From NCBI RefSeq assembly GCF_014905175.1, contig NC_057788.1, positions 2,046,001-2,110,000 on the forward strand: a DNA stretch of 64,000 nucleotides, read 5' to 3'. The DNA comes from Aphidius gifuensis (Eukaryota; Arthropoda; Insecta; Hymenoptera; Braconidae). Below are positions 24,959 to 35,802 of the stretch, in pieces; position 1 is the stretch's first letter; every line of letters begins with the position of its first letter. The notes under the pieces are model-generated. The model ran no database searches, was not told where the DNA came from, and saw only the letters and a list, made by a program, of their open reading frames with translations. The translations under genes were made by a program, and so were the position numbers.

Positions 24959-27859
24959 ATGGCTGAAATGGCCAAACGATTGGATATAAATTTTCATCCA
25001 AATACAATTAATGAAAACAATAATATACTAAATAAATTACGTTCTCATGGAAAGGTCATTATAAAAAAATTCAACAATAAAAATATAATAATACAATTAA
25101 TATATTAATAATAAATCAAACAAATATTTTTTTATCTATTTTCATTTTCAGATTGATAATAGAAATACTGATGAATTAACAAAATTATTTAATAAATTAA
25201 ATGCAAAAGATAATAAAGATATTAAAATTGATTTTGGCACATTACCAGATCAAGTGGTACGTATAAAAACAAATGATAAATATAAAATTTAAATTGAGGT
25301 TATGTTGATGATTTTAAAATCAAAATATTATTGTTTTGACATTTACAGAATAATAATAAAACAAGTGTGTATGGACCAATTGATAAATTTCCATCAGGAT
25401 CATGGTGGGGAATAAGAATTGATTGTTCAAGAGATAAAGTACATTCATCATTCAATGATGATATTTGTTTTGATACATATGGTGCAGCATCAATATGTAC
25501 ATCACACTTGAATCCACATAATGATGTTGACATTGGTGATTATTTAACATTCACATCTGATGAATATAATCATAAATTAAATTTATCAAATCATCCAATG
25601 ATTAAGAGCTTCCAAAATAATATTCCAATAAGAGTTATAAGAAGTCATAATCTTAACAATGAATTCGCGCCAAAAACTGGCTATCGTTATGATGGTATTT
25701 ATGCAATATCATCATTCTGGATTGGTTTGTCTTCCAGTTCATCAAAAAGATATCTCAAATTTTCATTGTCACGAATTAAAAATCAAGCTGCACCAAGTTG
25801 GCAAATAAATAAAAATAATATTGATGATAATTTGACAATTAAAAGAACGAGAAATAAAATTAATAATACTGCAACAAGATGTCATATGGATTGTTGTAAA
25901 AATACAAAAAATGATGGTAAATTAGATTTAATAAATAAATCGACAAATGCTGTTAATAAAAATGATAAAAAACCATCAAATAGCCAAATTGTTATAAGAC
26001 ATGTGTCTAAAAAATTTGATAGAATAATTGCACCTGGTATTAAATCACCAGTACAAAATAAAATAACATCAACATCAACATTAACAACTTTAAAAAATAA
26101 TAGCAATAATTTGCACAATCCAAATTTATCAATTAGAACATATTTATATGATTCATCATCTGATTTATTGAATGATAATAAAAAAATAAATACAAATAAT
26201 AATTCAAGAGTTCAACAAAAATCATCAACATGTGGAGTTTTAAAAAATTCAAAAATTATTGATAATGTAAATATAGATAAAAATAAAAAAAATGGTATAC
26301 AATTGAGATCTTGTGTTAATAAAAATGATACCAAGAAAACATCAAAGATAATAAATGAAAATTTAACAAATGAAAATAATAATAAAGTTATATTTGAAAA
26401 TTCAACAAAAGAAAATATAAATGATTCATCAATTGAAACAATAGTTAAACAAAATAGATTATCAGATGCACTTGCATCAATTGAATCATTAACACCAGAA
26501 CAAATAATGAATTTAATAACCAAAGAAAAATATAAAACAACTGGTAAAATAATAATTGGTAATATTATTGGTGATACAAATTTTATAAATAAAACATTAT
26601 CAAAATCACCAACAATAATTAAACAACAATTAATTATTAAACAACAAAATAATGATAAATTAAAAAATAATTATTATGGTAAAAATAATAATGATAATAA
26701 TAAAAAAGAAAGATTATTAAATAAACCAATGCATACACGTAATAAAAATCAAAAACCATTTTCAAAATTAATTAATATTAAAAAACGTCGTGGTGAATTA
26801 GCAAATTTAGTTATTGATGCTAATTTTACAACAAAATTACGTGCAAATAAAACAAGAAATTTACGTAGATATCCAACACGTTTTCTAAATAAAAAACGTG
26901 ACAATAATATATACATAAAAAAACGTCAAAAAATTGATATTAAAAATAAATTAATAAAATATAATAATAATACAAAATCAACAATGAAAAAACATCAAAC
27001 AGAAAATAATAAAATTGATAAAATTAAAGTTACAAATGATAAATTAATTGAAAATAATAAATCAGTTGTGAATAAATTAAAAATGATTGATGCAACAACA
27101 CAATGTTCATTGAATGATAATTTACGAATGTGTGTTGATGTTGAAACACAGTATGATGATCCAGCTGAAATAATTAAAATTGAATCAACTGATTTTGATG
27201 ATGTTAAATCAGAATCATATGAAAGTGATAATGATTCACTTCAAGAAGTTATATATCGTCATTCAGAAATACCAACATATCCACGTAATCCAAAAAAAAT
27301 TATTAATAAACAATCAAGTGTTATTAATAGAATACAAAGTACAACAAATAATTATGGCTTATCAGCATTTGCACCAGTTGCTAATTTATCAGATATTGAT
27401 AATCGTATATCAAGATTAAGATCAATTGGTTTTAAACCAATTGAACCATGTTTGTATTATGAACAAAATGATTGTTTACAAGATGATAATGATGATGTTG
27501 ATGATGGGAATAATACAAAACAAACAGCTAGTTGTTCAACAGTTGTTAGAAAAGATGTTGATGCACAATACAATAAATATACAAATGAAGAAAATAATAT
27601 TGTTGAATATATGGATGATGAACTCAAGTATCAAGAGATTGAAAATGAAGAGAGTCAAAGTAATGGAACTAAAATGTTTACTGCAATGTTAAAAAAACGT
27701 AATGTTCATAATAATGATGTTGTTGATGATGGTGATGATGATGATGATAATACAATATCAAGAAGTAAACGTAAATATAGTTCATCTGTTGAAGAAAAAC
27801 AAATGCCTTGGCAAGGTTGGAAAAAATTTATTGCGAAAGAAGGAACAATTATTATTTAA
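24959..27859 (+). CDS. Stand-alone SRA/YDG-domain protein
   Basis: Exons 24959-25054, 25152-25256 and 25349-27859 join in phase to 903 residues. Residues of about 74-215 form an SRA (SET and RING associated) domain, the fold that in UHRF1 reads hemimethylated CpG: YGPI..FPSGSWWGIR, SRDKVH, DVDIGDYLTFTS (Asp at about 126), IPIRVIRSHN, and FAPKTGYRYDGIYAI. Compared with UHRF1 the Asp and Thr of the base pocket are kept, one pocket Tyr is replaced by Phe and the other by Pro, and the finger loop is short. No ubiquitin-like, tudor, PHD or RING domain is present; the remaining 690 residues are Asn/Lys-rich with basic and acidic patches. Likely nuclear and DNA-binding; its methyl-CpG specificity is unknown. 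Confidence 0.82.
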
Positions 27860-29504
27860 TATATTATTTAAAAATAAAATATAAAAAAAAAAAAAATTTA
27901 TTATTAATATTTAAATAGATTTGTTGTTGAATAATTTTAAATAATTATTTGAGATAAAAATATTTATTTTGAGGCTTACAGACTCTTCTAACAGATTACT
28001 AATATTTTTGTTATTATTTTTTTATAATTTTTATTTTCTATCATTGTCATTTAATCGTGAAATCGTAATTTTTTTTCATTTTTTTTTTACGTGTTTTTTT
28101 TTAACGTTTGTTGAATGAATGATGGATAATTAAATGCAATTTTTTTTTTTTTTTCAATCGACACTTCAATCAATAAACATTTTCATTATTTATTAGTTTT
28201 TTTTAATTTTATTTTACTTAATTATTTATGTTAATTTTTCTTTCGTCATTTTAAACAATTATTTGTTCATTTATTTAATTATCATTTAGACATTTTAATA
28301 ATACACAAAGACATCATTATTGAGCGAAAAAAAAAAAAAGAAAATCTCAATTTTCCTGGACAATAATATTTCGTTACTTTAATTAAACGTGAATTTATTA
28401 TTTTTTTTAGTTTCATAGCAGTTTGTGGTTTTAATTGAAATATATTTTTTACTCGTGTTAATCGTGTTATTATTATTTTTCAATAGTATACATGTATTAA
28501 TTTTTTTAATAGGACGCGAAGTAAATCTGTTGGCTCGAGGTTGAATTATCATTTTAAAATTGTTCATTGTCATTATTAAATATAATTTTTGTATTTTTAC
28601 ATTAAAAATTCATTCATTTTGATAAAATAATTATTGTTAATTATGTTATTTTGAAAATAATCTAAATTTGTATAGTCAATGGTTTTTTTTTTTTTTTGAT
28701 GGAAGAAAAATAATAATATTTTTTAAATATTAAAAATTAATAATTAATTAATTTTAATGAACAATATATATTAAATGTAATGTATAAATTCAGAGTTTAT
28801 AAAAGAAAAAAAAATAATAATTGTTTTTTATTTTTTAATTATTATTTTTAATTATTTGTAAGTACTTTAATTATGTGGTTCATTTGTACAAGTATTTGAC
28901 GAAGAATTTAATTGAAAAACAAAAAGAAAAAAACGAAAATATGATTGGCAATTTAAAGCCGTTTAATATATATAATATTTAAATCATGTATTCAATTGCA
29001 CAACAATTTTGTTTTATTTTTTTTTTTATATTTTATTAATATTTCATTTATTTAACGAATTAGCATAAATAAAATATATCTATACTATTCTTGTACTGTG
29101 TAACATAAAATAATAATAATAAATAAAAATTATAAATTATAAAATTGATTATTATTAATTTTATCATTCCAATAAAATAAAATTACCAAAACCAATAATT
29201 AACAAAAGAAAAATCTCAATTTTTAATTGTTAAAAATTATGATAAATATATCTCGAGAAAAAAATAAAGAATAAATTTATATTGCACTTGGTTTTATATT
29301 TCAATTTTTAAATAACAATATAAAATTAAAATTATAAAAATTATTCTCTCGAGATATTAGTTATTTTAATTTAAATTTTTTTAATTTTATAATAACAACC
29401 ACAATTTTACCTTTGGTTAAATTAAAATTAATTATTTAAAATTTATTTATTCATCTTTTTTTTTTGTTTTTGAATTGTATTGTTTAAAAATTAGATAAAT
29501 TTAA
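27860..29504. other. Convergent 3' spacer, SRA gene / TMEM184
   Basis: About 1.6 kb of AT-rich sequence with A/T runs (for example 28141-28154 and 28684-28698) and candidate polyadenylation signals for both genes. A small GC-richer patch at about 28511-28552 has no recognised content. No gene is supported. Confidence 0.5.
29248..29357. repeat. Inverted repeat with XhoI-like palindromic arms
   Basis: atatctcgaga at 29248-29258 is the exact reverse complement of tctcgagatat at 29347-29357, with imperfect pairing continuing inward. It lies in the convergent 3' spacer. It could be a small structured element or a degenerate MITE. Confidence 0.4.
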
Positions 29505-32500
29505 TTATTGGAATTCATCATCACTGCTAAGTAGCATTGTTTTTTCATTATAATTTTGTGATATCGTTGCGACACGTTGATTTGATGTATTACGTCTTTG
29601 CGGTGGTGGAACAGGCATATTCTGTGGATCATCTGGATCAAAACTTGATACTCTCATTCCACGTTGATTCTTCATACCTAATTAATATTATTTTTATTTT
29701 ATTTATTACAATTTTTAAATGATTATTTATTTAAACACCAGCATTCAATTTTATTTGTACCAAACATTTATTTATTTTTTATTATAATTAACAATAATTA
29801 ATAATTAAATTTACAATTAATTTAACATGCAAATTTCATGGCAGGATTTAGGAGAGGCATAGCATAAAGCTACAAGACTCATGCAACAGTTTTTTTTTTA
29901 ATTATATATTTATCATTATTTTTAACTCGAAAAAAATCTTTTTTTTTTTTTTTCGATAATTTTATTGTTGATAAAATTTGTTCAAGAAAAATCGCATTCA
30001 ATTTTAAAAATTCATTAAACACATGCCAAATACATTAATTTAAAAAATAAAATATAGAAATAATGATTAAATGAGAAATGAATAATTTCAAAAAAAAGAA
30101 ATACTTTTTTTAATTATTTATTTTTCTTTTTTTTTATTCGCTCTATTGCTTAATCTAAACACCTCATTAATGAAAATGAAAAAAAAAATTATTTTATCAT
30201 TTAAATTAAACTGCTAGATAAGTACTTGATATTAAAAAATAAAAATTACTTAAATACTATTTTACAATGATCGGTTATTATTCAAAGAAAAAAAACAACA
30301 AAAAAAAAACAACCTACCGCGAATACCGGATATTATAAAATAATTGTTAAGTACAAATTAAATTAATAATTTATAAATCCTGACAATGTTTTTTATTTAT
30401 GTCAATAAAAATATATCTTTATAAGAAATATTGTCATTTTAAATTGCATCTCAGTTTTCACAAAAAAGGAAATCAATTGAATTTTTTTTTAAATTAAAAA
30501 AAAACATTTTACAACTTTTGATTATTTTTTAAAATTTACGTTTTATGTTTATCTGAATAATTATGTATCTGTTGTTTTATGAAATAATAATTTTTTGTTG
30601 GGCAGATTAAAGCTCCATGTCCATAAATTGTGTTGTATTAAGAATAATCGCATTGATTCACAGCTTTTCATACGGCAAGGCGGTATTGACGTCTGAAAAA
30701 ATATTAAAACAAAAACGCACTCTTCAAAGTTTTTTGCTAAATGTTTCTTTCATCTTTTTAAATATCTTTTTTTCTTAATAATTATATATATTTAACGAGA
30801 CCTCATAATTATTAATCAAATAATCACTGCGAATTAAAATTTTAATTTTTATTAATAATTGTGCATAGGAATGCTTGCTTGGTGATGTGACGAAAGAAGA
30901 AGTGATTTGTGAAGTGAATATTAATAATCAAATAAAAGAAAAAAAATTAAAATTCACCTTGATAAATCGATTGTATATCGATTTTAAATTTATTATATTA
31001 AATAACTGATAAATCAATAAAAAAAAACATATGCTTTATCGTATTATTGTTGTTTAATACTCTTACATATCGTAAAAAATAATTTACGATATATATTGAC
31101 GTCAATTAAAGTGCACTTGATAATTTAAAAAAAATATAAACTTCTAAAATCTACAAATTAAAATGATAATGAACAACGAAAAATATATGAATCGAAATAA
31201 AATAAATTTCATAAAATATCAATGAATTTAAAAGCTTTTATCAAGCAACATCAATAAGCAACATTTATACATGCTTGATAATAATTAATCATGCTAATAA
31301 TAAATAATTAAATCAATAATTTATATGAATTTTTCTATGAAAAAATTTGTAAATAATAATATAAAAAAAATTAATAAAATATTTCTAAGAAAAATATATT
31401 TAAATATAAAATGTGCTAATAATTTTGTTTAATTAAATATTTAAAATTAATTTTAAATCATACCTGAGCTGTACTGAGTGTACTGCTGATACTGAGGATG
31501 GAAATTATGGATTGCATCTGTCATGATATCTTTTGGATTCATAGTCTCCTATAAATAGTATAAAAATTAGTTAAAAAAATATAAAGAGCTTTTGAATAAA
31601 CTGTTACCTTTAAACTACTGCTGATACTTTGCATGGTGACACTTCGACCCCTGGAGTCAGTGACACAGCCAGCTGCGTAGACTTGATAAGGGAATGCATA
31701 ACGTAATGCAATTGCAGCAAATAACATTTCAATGCAAATTAAAAAATTTTGATAACCAGCTGATACTGTACCAGCACTTGTTGCTGAATGTCCCATACTA
31801 TCAATAACTGGTGATATAATATTTGCTTTTTCAAATACAGCTAGCATAACACCTAGAAAATAAATATTTTAATTAAAAAATATTTTAAAAAATGAATAAA
31901 ACATGTATTATTTATTAATTACCTTGCCAAAATGACAAAAATATGACACTTTTTACAGTACAAAATTTAAGAACTGGTTCAAATGGTGTTAAAAGATCTT
32001 TTGTTGCAAAATAAAATAAAAATAATCCATACAGTGCAAGTGATACACTGATATTATAGATAACAGTTATATAAATATAACCACCATCTGGTGACCAATC
32101 ACCATCACGATAATGTCCAAATGATTGTAAAATTATTATGACAAATGCCATAACTGGTTTAACAAGACAAAATTGTAATGTTGCTTGTTTACAAAAACGT
32201 AAAAATCCAATTGTATAAGTTTTTTCAACAAGACACCATGTACCATATAAACAATTTGAACGTATTGGTTTACCACGTATTTCTGACATAATATTACCCT
32301 CACCACCAAGATACTCATAGCACAATGATAAGAAATTATATATCACAAATGCCTCATAACAATCACGTACAGTAAAAAAATAAACATAATAACTTTCATT
32401 ATTAAAAAATAGCAATGATATCCATGAGTAAGTTGCATATATTGGTACAATAAATAAAATTCTAACAATCCATCTTTGTTCAGATGGATTTGTGTACCAC

Positions 32501-32804
32501 CTTAAATGTTGATAAATCTATAAAACAAAATTAATAATTAGATAATTTTGCCTTTTTTTTATTTATTTATTTATTATTTTTAATACTTTACCTGTTGGCA
32601 AGTTAAAAATAGTGAAATCCAAACAAATACTCCAGAAATAAATTGTGCTGATTTTGTTTGTAAAAATATTGGTGTTGGTTCAATTGTGCCAATATTTTTA
32701 ATTGTACTTGTTACAATACCAACATTTGTTGGTGTTACATTATCAATAACAGATGCAATTGTTGATACTGCTGCATCTGCCATTGTTGTTGTATTTATCA
32801 TCAT
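29505..32804 (-). CDS. TMEM184 (B-type) seven-pass membrane protein
   Basis: Member of the TMEM184/organic solute transporter alpha-like family (DUF300), probably an endosomal or plasma-membrane protein; its molecular function is poorly known. Coding exons on the minus strand are 32804-32592, 32517-31923, 31852-31608, 31548-31464 and 29677-29505, joining in phase to 436 residues. Diagnostic stretches are HLRWYTNPSEQRWIVRILF, VRDCYEAFVIYNFLSLCYEYLGGE, SVIFLSFWQG and the C-terminal TMNPKDIMTDAIHNF and LLSSDDEF. A consensus acceptor at 32821, with the reading frame open into the ATG, implies a 5' UTR exon; a GTATGT donor at 33969 is the best partner. The 1.8 kb last intron holds a candidate alternative last exon. 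Confidence 0.92.
29826..29885 (-). promoter_or_regulatory. GC-richer island bounded by two TGCATG motifs
   Basis: A 60-base stretch in the last TMEM184 intron, about 150-210 bases upstream of the final exon, is much less AT-rich than its surroundings. In the sense direction it begins and ends with TGCATG (29885-29880 and 29831-29826), the binding sequence of Rbfox splicing factors. A role in choosing the last exon is inferred. Confidence 0.4.
30658..30692 (-). CDS. Candidate alternative last coding exon of TMEM184
   Basis: In the 1.8 kb last intron, a T-rich tract ending TTTTTTCAG (to 30693) precedes ACGTCAATACCGCC, far richer in GC than the intron. Joined to the exon ending at 31464, which leaves one base G, it reads on as ..SSDVNTALPYEKL and stop (TGA 30660-30658). 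An AATAAA on the same strand (30397-30392) could end this transcript. It would replace the 57-codon tail by about ten residues. Transcript evidence is lacking. Confidence 0.45.
31067..31106. promoter_or_regulatory. 10-bp hairpin next to a palindromic CRE
   Basis: ATATCGTAAA (31067-31076) and TTTACGATAT (31083-31092) are perfect inverted copies around a 6-base loop. Three bases further lies the 12-base palindrome ATTGACGTCAAT (31095-31106), a full TGACGTCA cAMP-response core. It lies in the last TMEM184 intron. The pairing is seen; function is unknown. Confidence 0.4.
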
Positions 32805-32820
32805 ACTTAAAAATCCGAGC

Positions 32821-33969
32821 TGAAATATAATTAATTAAACAATTAAAATAATTCAAGATAATAGAAAATAATATTTCAAAGTTTTTTAATTTAATTTAAT
32901 AATAAATATTCTATATAATTTCATAATGTTTTTTTTATTTCTTTTGATAAACAAAGATTAAAGTGCTGCCATACTGAGGGATTTCAACTAGCATTTCAAA
33001 AATCAATATTCATATCACAACAATCGTCATCAAAGTCCCGTTTACAATTGACTAGTCAAAATTATCAATAAAAAAACCAAAAAAATAAAATTATTTGTCA
33101 TACAGATAAAGATGTTATTTTCAAGATAAAAATTGGTTATTTTAATATGACTAATAAAAATATACTCAACTTAAAATAAACATTAAAAAAAAAAAAAAAC
33201 TTGATAAATAAATTTCAACTCAACAAAAATATGTAAAATTTCAATTAATAATTAAAAAAATATTTTTTATTAACCAAGAAGGTCGTTGCTCTTTAACTGA
33301 CCTTTGCAATAACAACTCTTGTCTATCCAGTATTTTATTCCAGCCACAAGATCTTCACAAACCAAAAATAAAAAAAATGAAAAAAAAAATACTCAGCAAG
33401 ATGATATTTTACTCGCGATTATCGCGGATACCATAAGGTTTTACTTTCACTTGACATTTTTAATATCTATTTATTTTTTTCTATATTCTATAATAATTTA
33501 TCTATCAATTATTTTTAATTTATGTATTACATGTACACGTTTAACAAGATCCAAAAACCACACGTCAAGTTTCAAGACAAAAACGACAGCAGCAAGTGAA
33601 CTGTTTTTTTTTTTTTCTCTTTTTTATTATTATTTATTTTTTTATAACTATATATTTGTCTCACTTTGATTCATACTACACCTGTTAAATATGTCTTTCT
33701 CATAAATCCGCCATTTTACATAAACGCATGCGCATTTTACAAGCAAAAAAAGAAATCCATGAATACACACACAATAATAACAATAAACAATAAAAATAAT
33801 AATAAAAATAAAAAAGAGAGCAATATGAATTATGAAGGCGCAAGTTCGTCCTTGCAAACATGATGAAATATAAATAATAAATATTCATATAAAAATAATT
33901 AAAAACTACTCGAAATATATTTTTAAAAAATTACTTAAATTATTTATTTAAATGAAAATATAAACATAC
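32821..33969 (-). other. Probable TMEM184 5' UTR intron with alternative-promoter signals
   Basis: Inferred intron from a GTATGT donor (33969) to the TTTCAG acceptor (32821). Inside, GCCATTTT (33710-33717; AAAATGGC on the gene strand, YY1-like) lies next to GCATGCGC (33726-33733; NRF1/Erect wing-like core), a pairing typical of insect housekeeping promoters. A GTCAGT donor after a GC-richer patch (exon end about 33302) could mark an alternative first exon. No coding gene is supported here; open frames such as 33319-33669 are low-complexity. Confidence 0.35.
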
Positions 33970-34428
33970 CCCTGAAGAGCTCGGTTATCAATGACGTTCA
34001 ACTCCAAAATTTTTGATAATTAATAATCAACACTTGTTGTATAAATATTTAAAAAATATAAGCTGGATGAGCTGGATCAAGTGTGATGATGATGATGATG
34101 ATGAAGAATGATGATAATTTAATATATATTTGATATAATTTTTTTGGTGAAAGGAATACCGTTTGCTGGAAAATTAATTTCACACACTTGTGTATTGTGG
34201 CATGTAATAAGTGGGAGAATTGAAATTGTGTTGATGTTTAATGACGTATCCACGTGTAGATCATTCAAGGCTGTCATTCAGTCAAAAAGTTATTTGATAA
34301 GTTTGTTTTGTCTTGAAAAAAAGTTTATTTTTATATTTTAATTGGTAATTGTGGTGGTGGTCGTCGTTGAATTAATAATATTTACTGTTTTTTTTTTTTG
34401 GAGGATTTATCAGCTTTGACAGTTTAAA
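33970..34428. promoter_or_regulatory. Divergent promoter region, TMEM184 / syntaxin-8
   Basis: About 460 bases between the inferred TMEM184 5' UTR exon and the STX8 start. It contains a GAT microsatellite (about 34084-34103) and a GC-richer block (34140-34280). No defined core promoter could be assigned. Confidence 0.35.
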
Positions 34429-35495
34429 ATGGCACTTATTAATATCGATGATAATGATCCCTGGTAATTGACATTTAACCTATTTAATCTTGTTTGTTTT
34501 TTATTTTAATAAAAATAAATAATGATATTTTTTGATGTTTTTTTTTTTTTGCTTTTTTAGGATTGTTGAGCATGATTCTTGTGATAGATTTTTTCGTGAT
34601 ATTATGGAAAAAATAACACAAAGAGATCGTGAAAGAAGAATGTCACAAGCATTTGCAAGTTTATCAGCAAACATTAGATTTCAATTGAAAGAATATTCTG
34701 ATAAAGTTTATCAATTACGTAGAAAAATTAATGATGATCTCAAAATGAGAGCTATGTATCCTTTGTTTTTTTTTTTTTTGTTTGATGTAAATTTGTTAAA
34801 AACATATTAAAATTAATATTTATATTATTCTTTAATTGTAAATAATTAATTAGAACATTTGATGAAGCTGAAAGAAGAAAACGTCAAGTTGAAATATTAG
34901 AAAATAATATTATTAAAATGACAAAACTTTGTGATGTTAAAATGAATCCATCAGCATCTGAACGACCAAGTTTAATTAAATCAAGTACATCAGCATTTGT
35001 TGATGGTGGTACAACTGGCTGGGGTGATGATGAAGATGATGATGATCCTCTTCTAGATGTCAATGTATCTGTTGATGATTTAAAAACTCAAAATGATGCT
35101 GCATATCAAGGTGCATTATAACTCATGAAAATTAAATTATCTAAAATTAATTATATATTTTATTTGTAGATCAAGAAAGAGGACTTGATGAACTTTACAA
35201 AGTCATTGTTAGACAAAAAGAAATTGCCCAAACAATAAATACTGAAGTTGACAATCAAAATGGTAAAGAAAAAAAATTATAAAATTAATTACACCAAAGT
35301 ATAATTATTTTTCGACTGGTTTTTTTGTGTTTAGAAATTATTGATGATCTTGCTGATCATATGGAACGTCTTGATGACAGATTAACAGATGGAACCAGAA
35401 CAATTAAAAGTATTACTCGTAAGGATAGCACTTGCGGTTATTGGATTGTAATAATTCTACTTTTTATTTCAATCGTAATAGTTGGTTTGTTATAA
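34429..35495 (+). CDS. STX8: Syntaxin-8
   Basis: Tail-anchored Qc-SNARE of early-to-late endosome fusion, partner of syntaxin-7, Vti1b and VAMP8. Five exons (34429-34463, 34561-34755, 34854-35110, 35170-35262, 35335-35495) join in phase to 246 residues, against 236 in human. The N-terminal helical region contains NIRFQLKEYSDKVYQLRRKI, followed by an acidic linker. The SNARE motif is at about residues 156-210, with the central-layer Gln in NTEVDNQNEIID, and one C-terminal membrane anchor follows (YWIVIILLFISIVIVGLL). The first exon encodes only 11 residues and part of a Trp codon. Confidence 0.9.
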
Positions 35496-35802
35496 AGAAA
35501 AAAATATAAAAAATAATATTCAAGACCACACAAAAACTCATGTGATATGAATTTTTAATAATTATAATTATTAGCCATTAATTTATTATTAAAATTTAAT
35601 AATTATCAAATATGATTTACAATAGTATATTCAAAAAAAAAAAATTACAAGATGATGAAATTGATGATAGTCTATATGAATATAATACATATTAATCTCT
35701 GCAATATTTAATTTGTCATACAGAAAATAATAAAAGTGTAATTATTTTAAATTAAATTTAAAAAATAATATTTAATTGTTGTTATTTAATTTTATTTAAA
35801 AA
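35496..35802. other. Convergent 3' spacer, STX8 / M3 protein
   Basis: About 300 bases of AT-rich sequence with AATAAA-type signals on both strands. Nothing else is seen. Confidence 0.6.

Noticed and set aside
28379..28573. Minus-strand ORF of 64 codons in the SRA/TMEM184 spacer
   Set aside because: Asn/Lys/Ile-rich with no family resemblance; part of an AT-rich 3' region.
33319..33863. ORFs in the TMEM184 5' intron
   Set aside because: Homopolymer-driven composition on both strands; the interval is better explained as intron with promoter signals.
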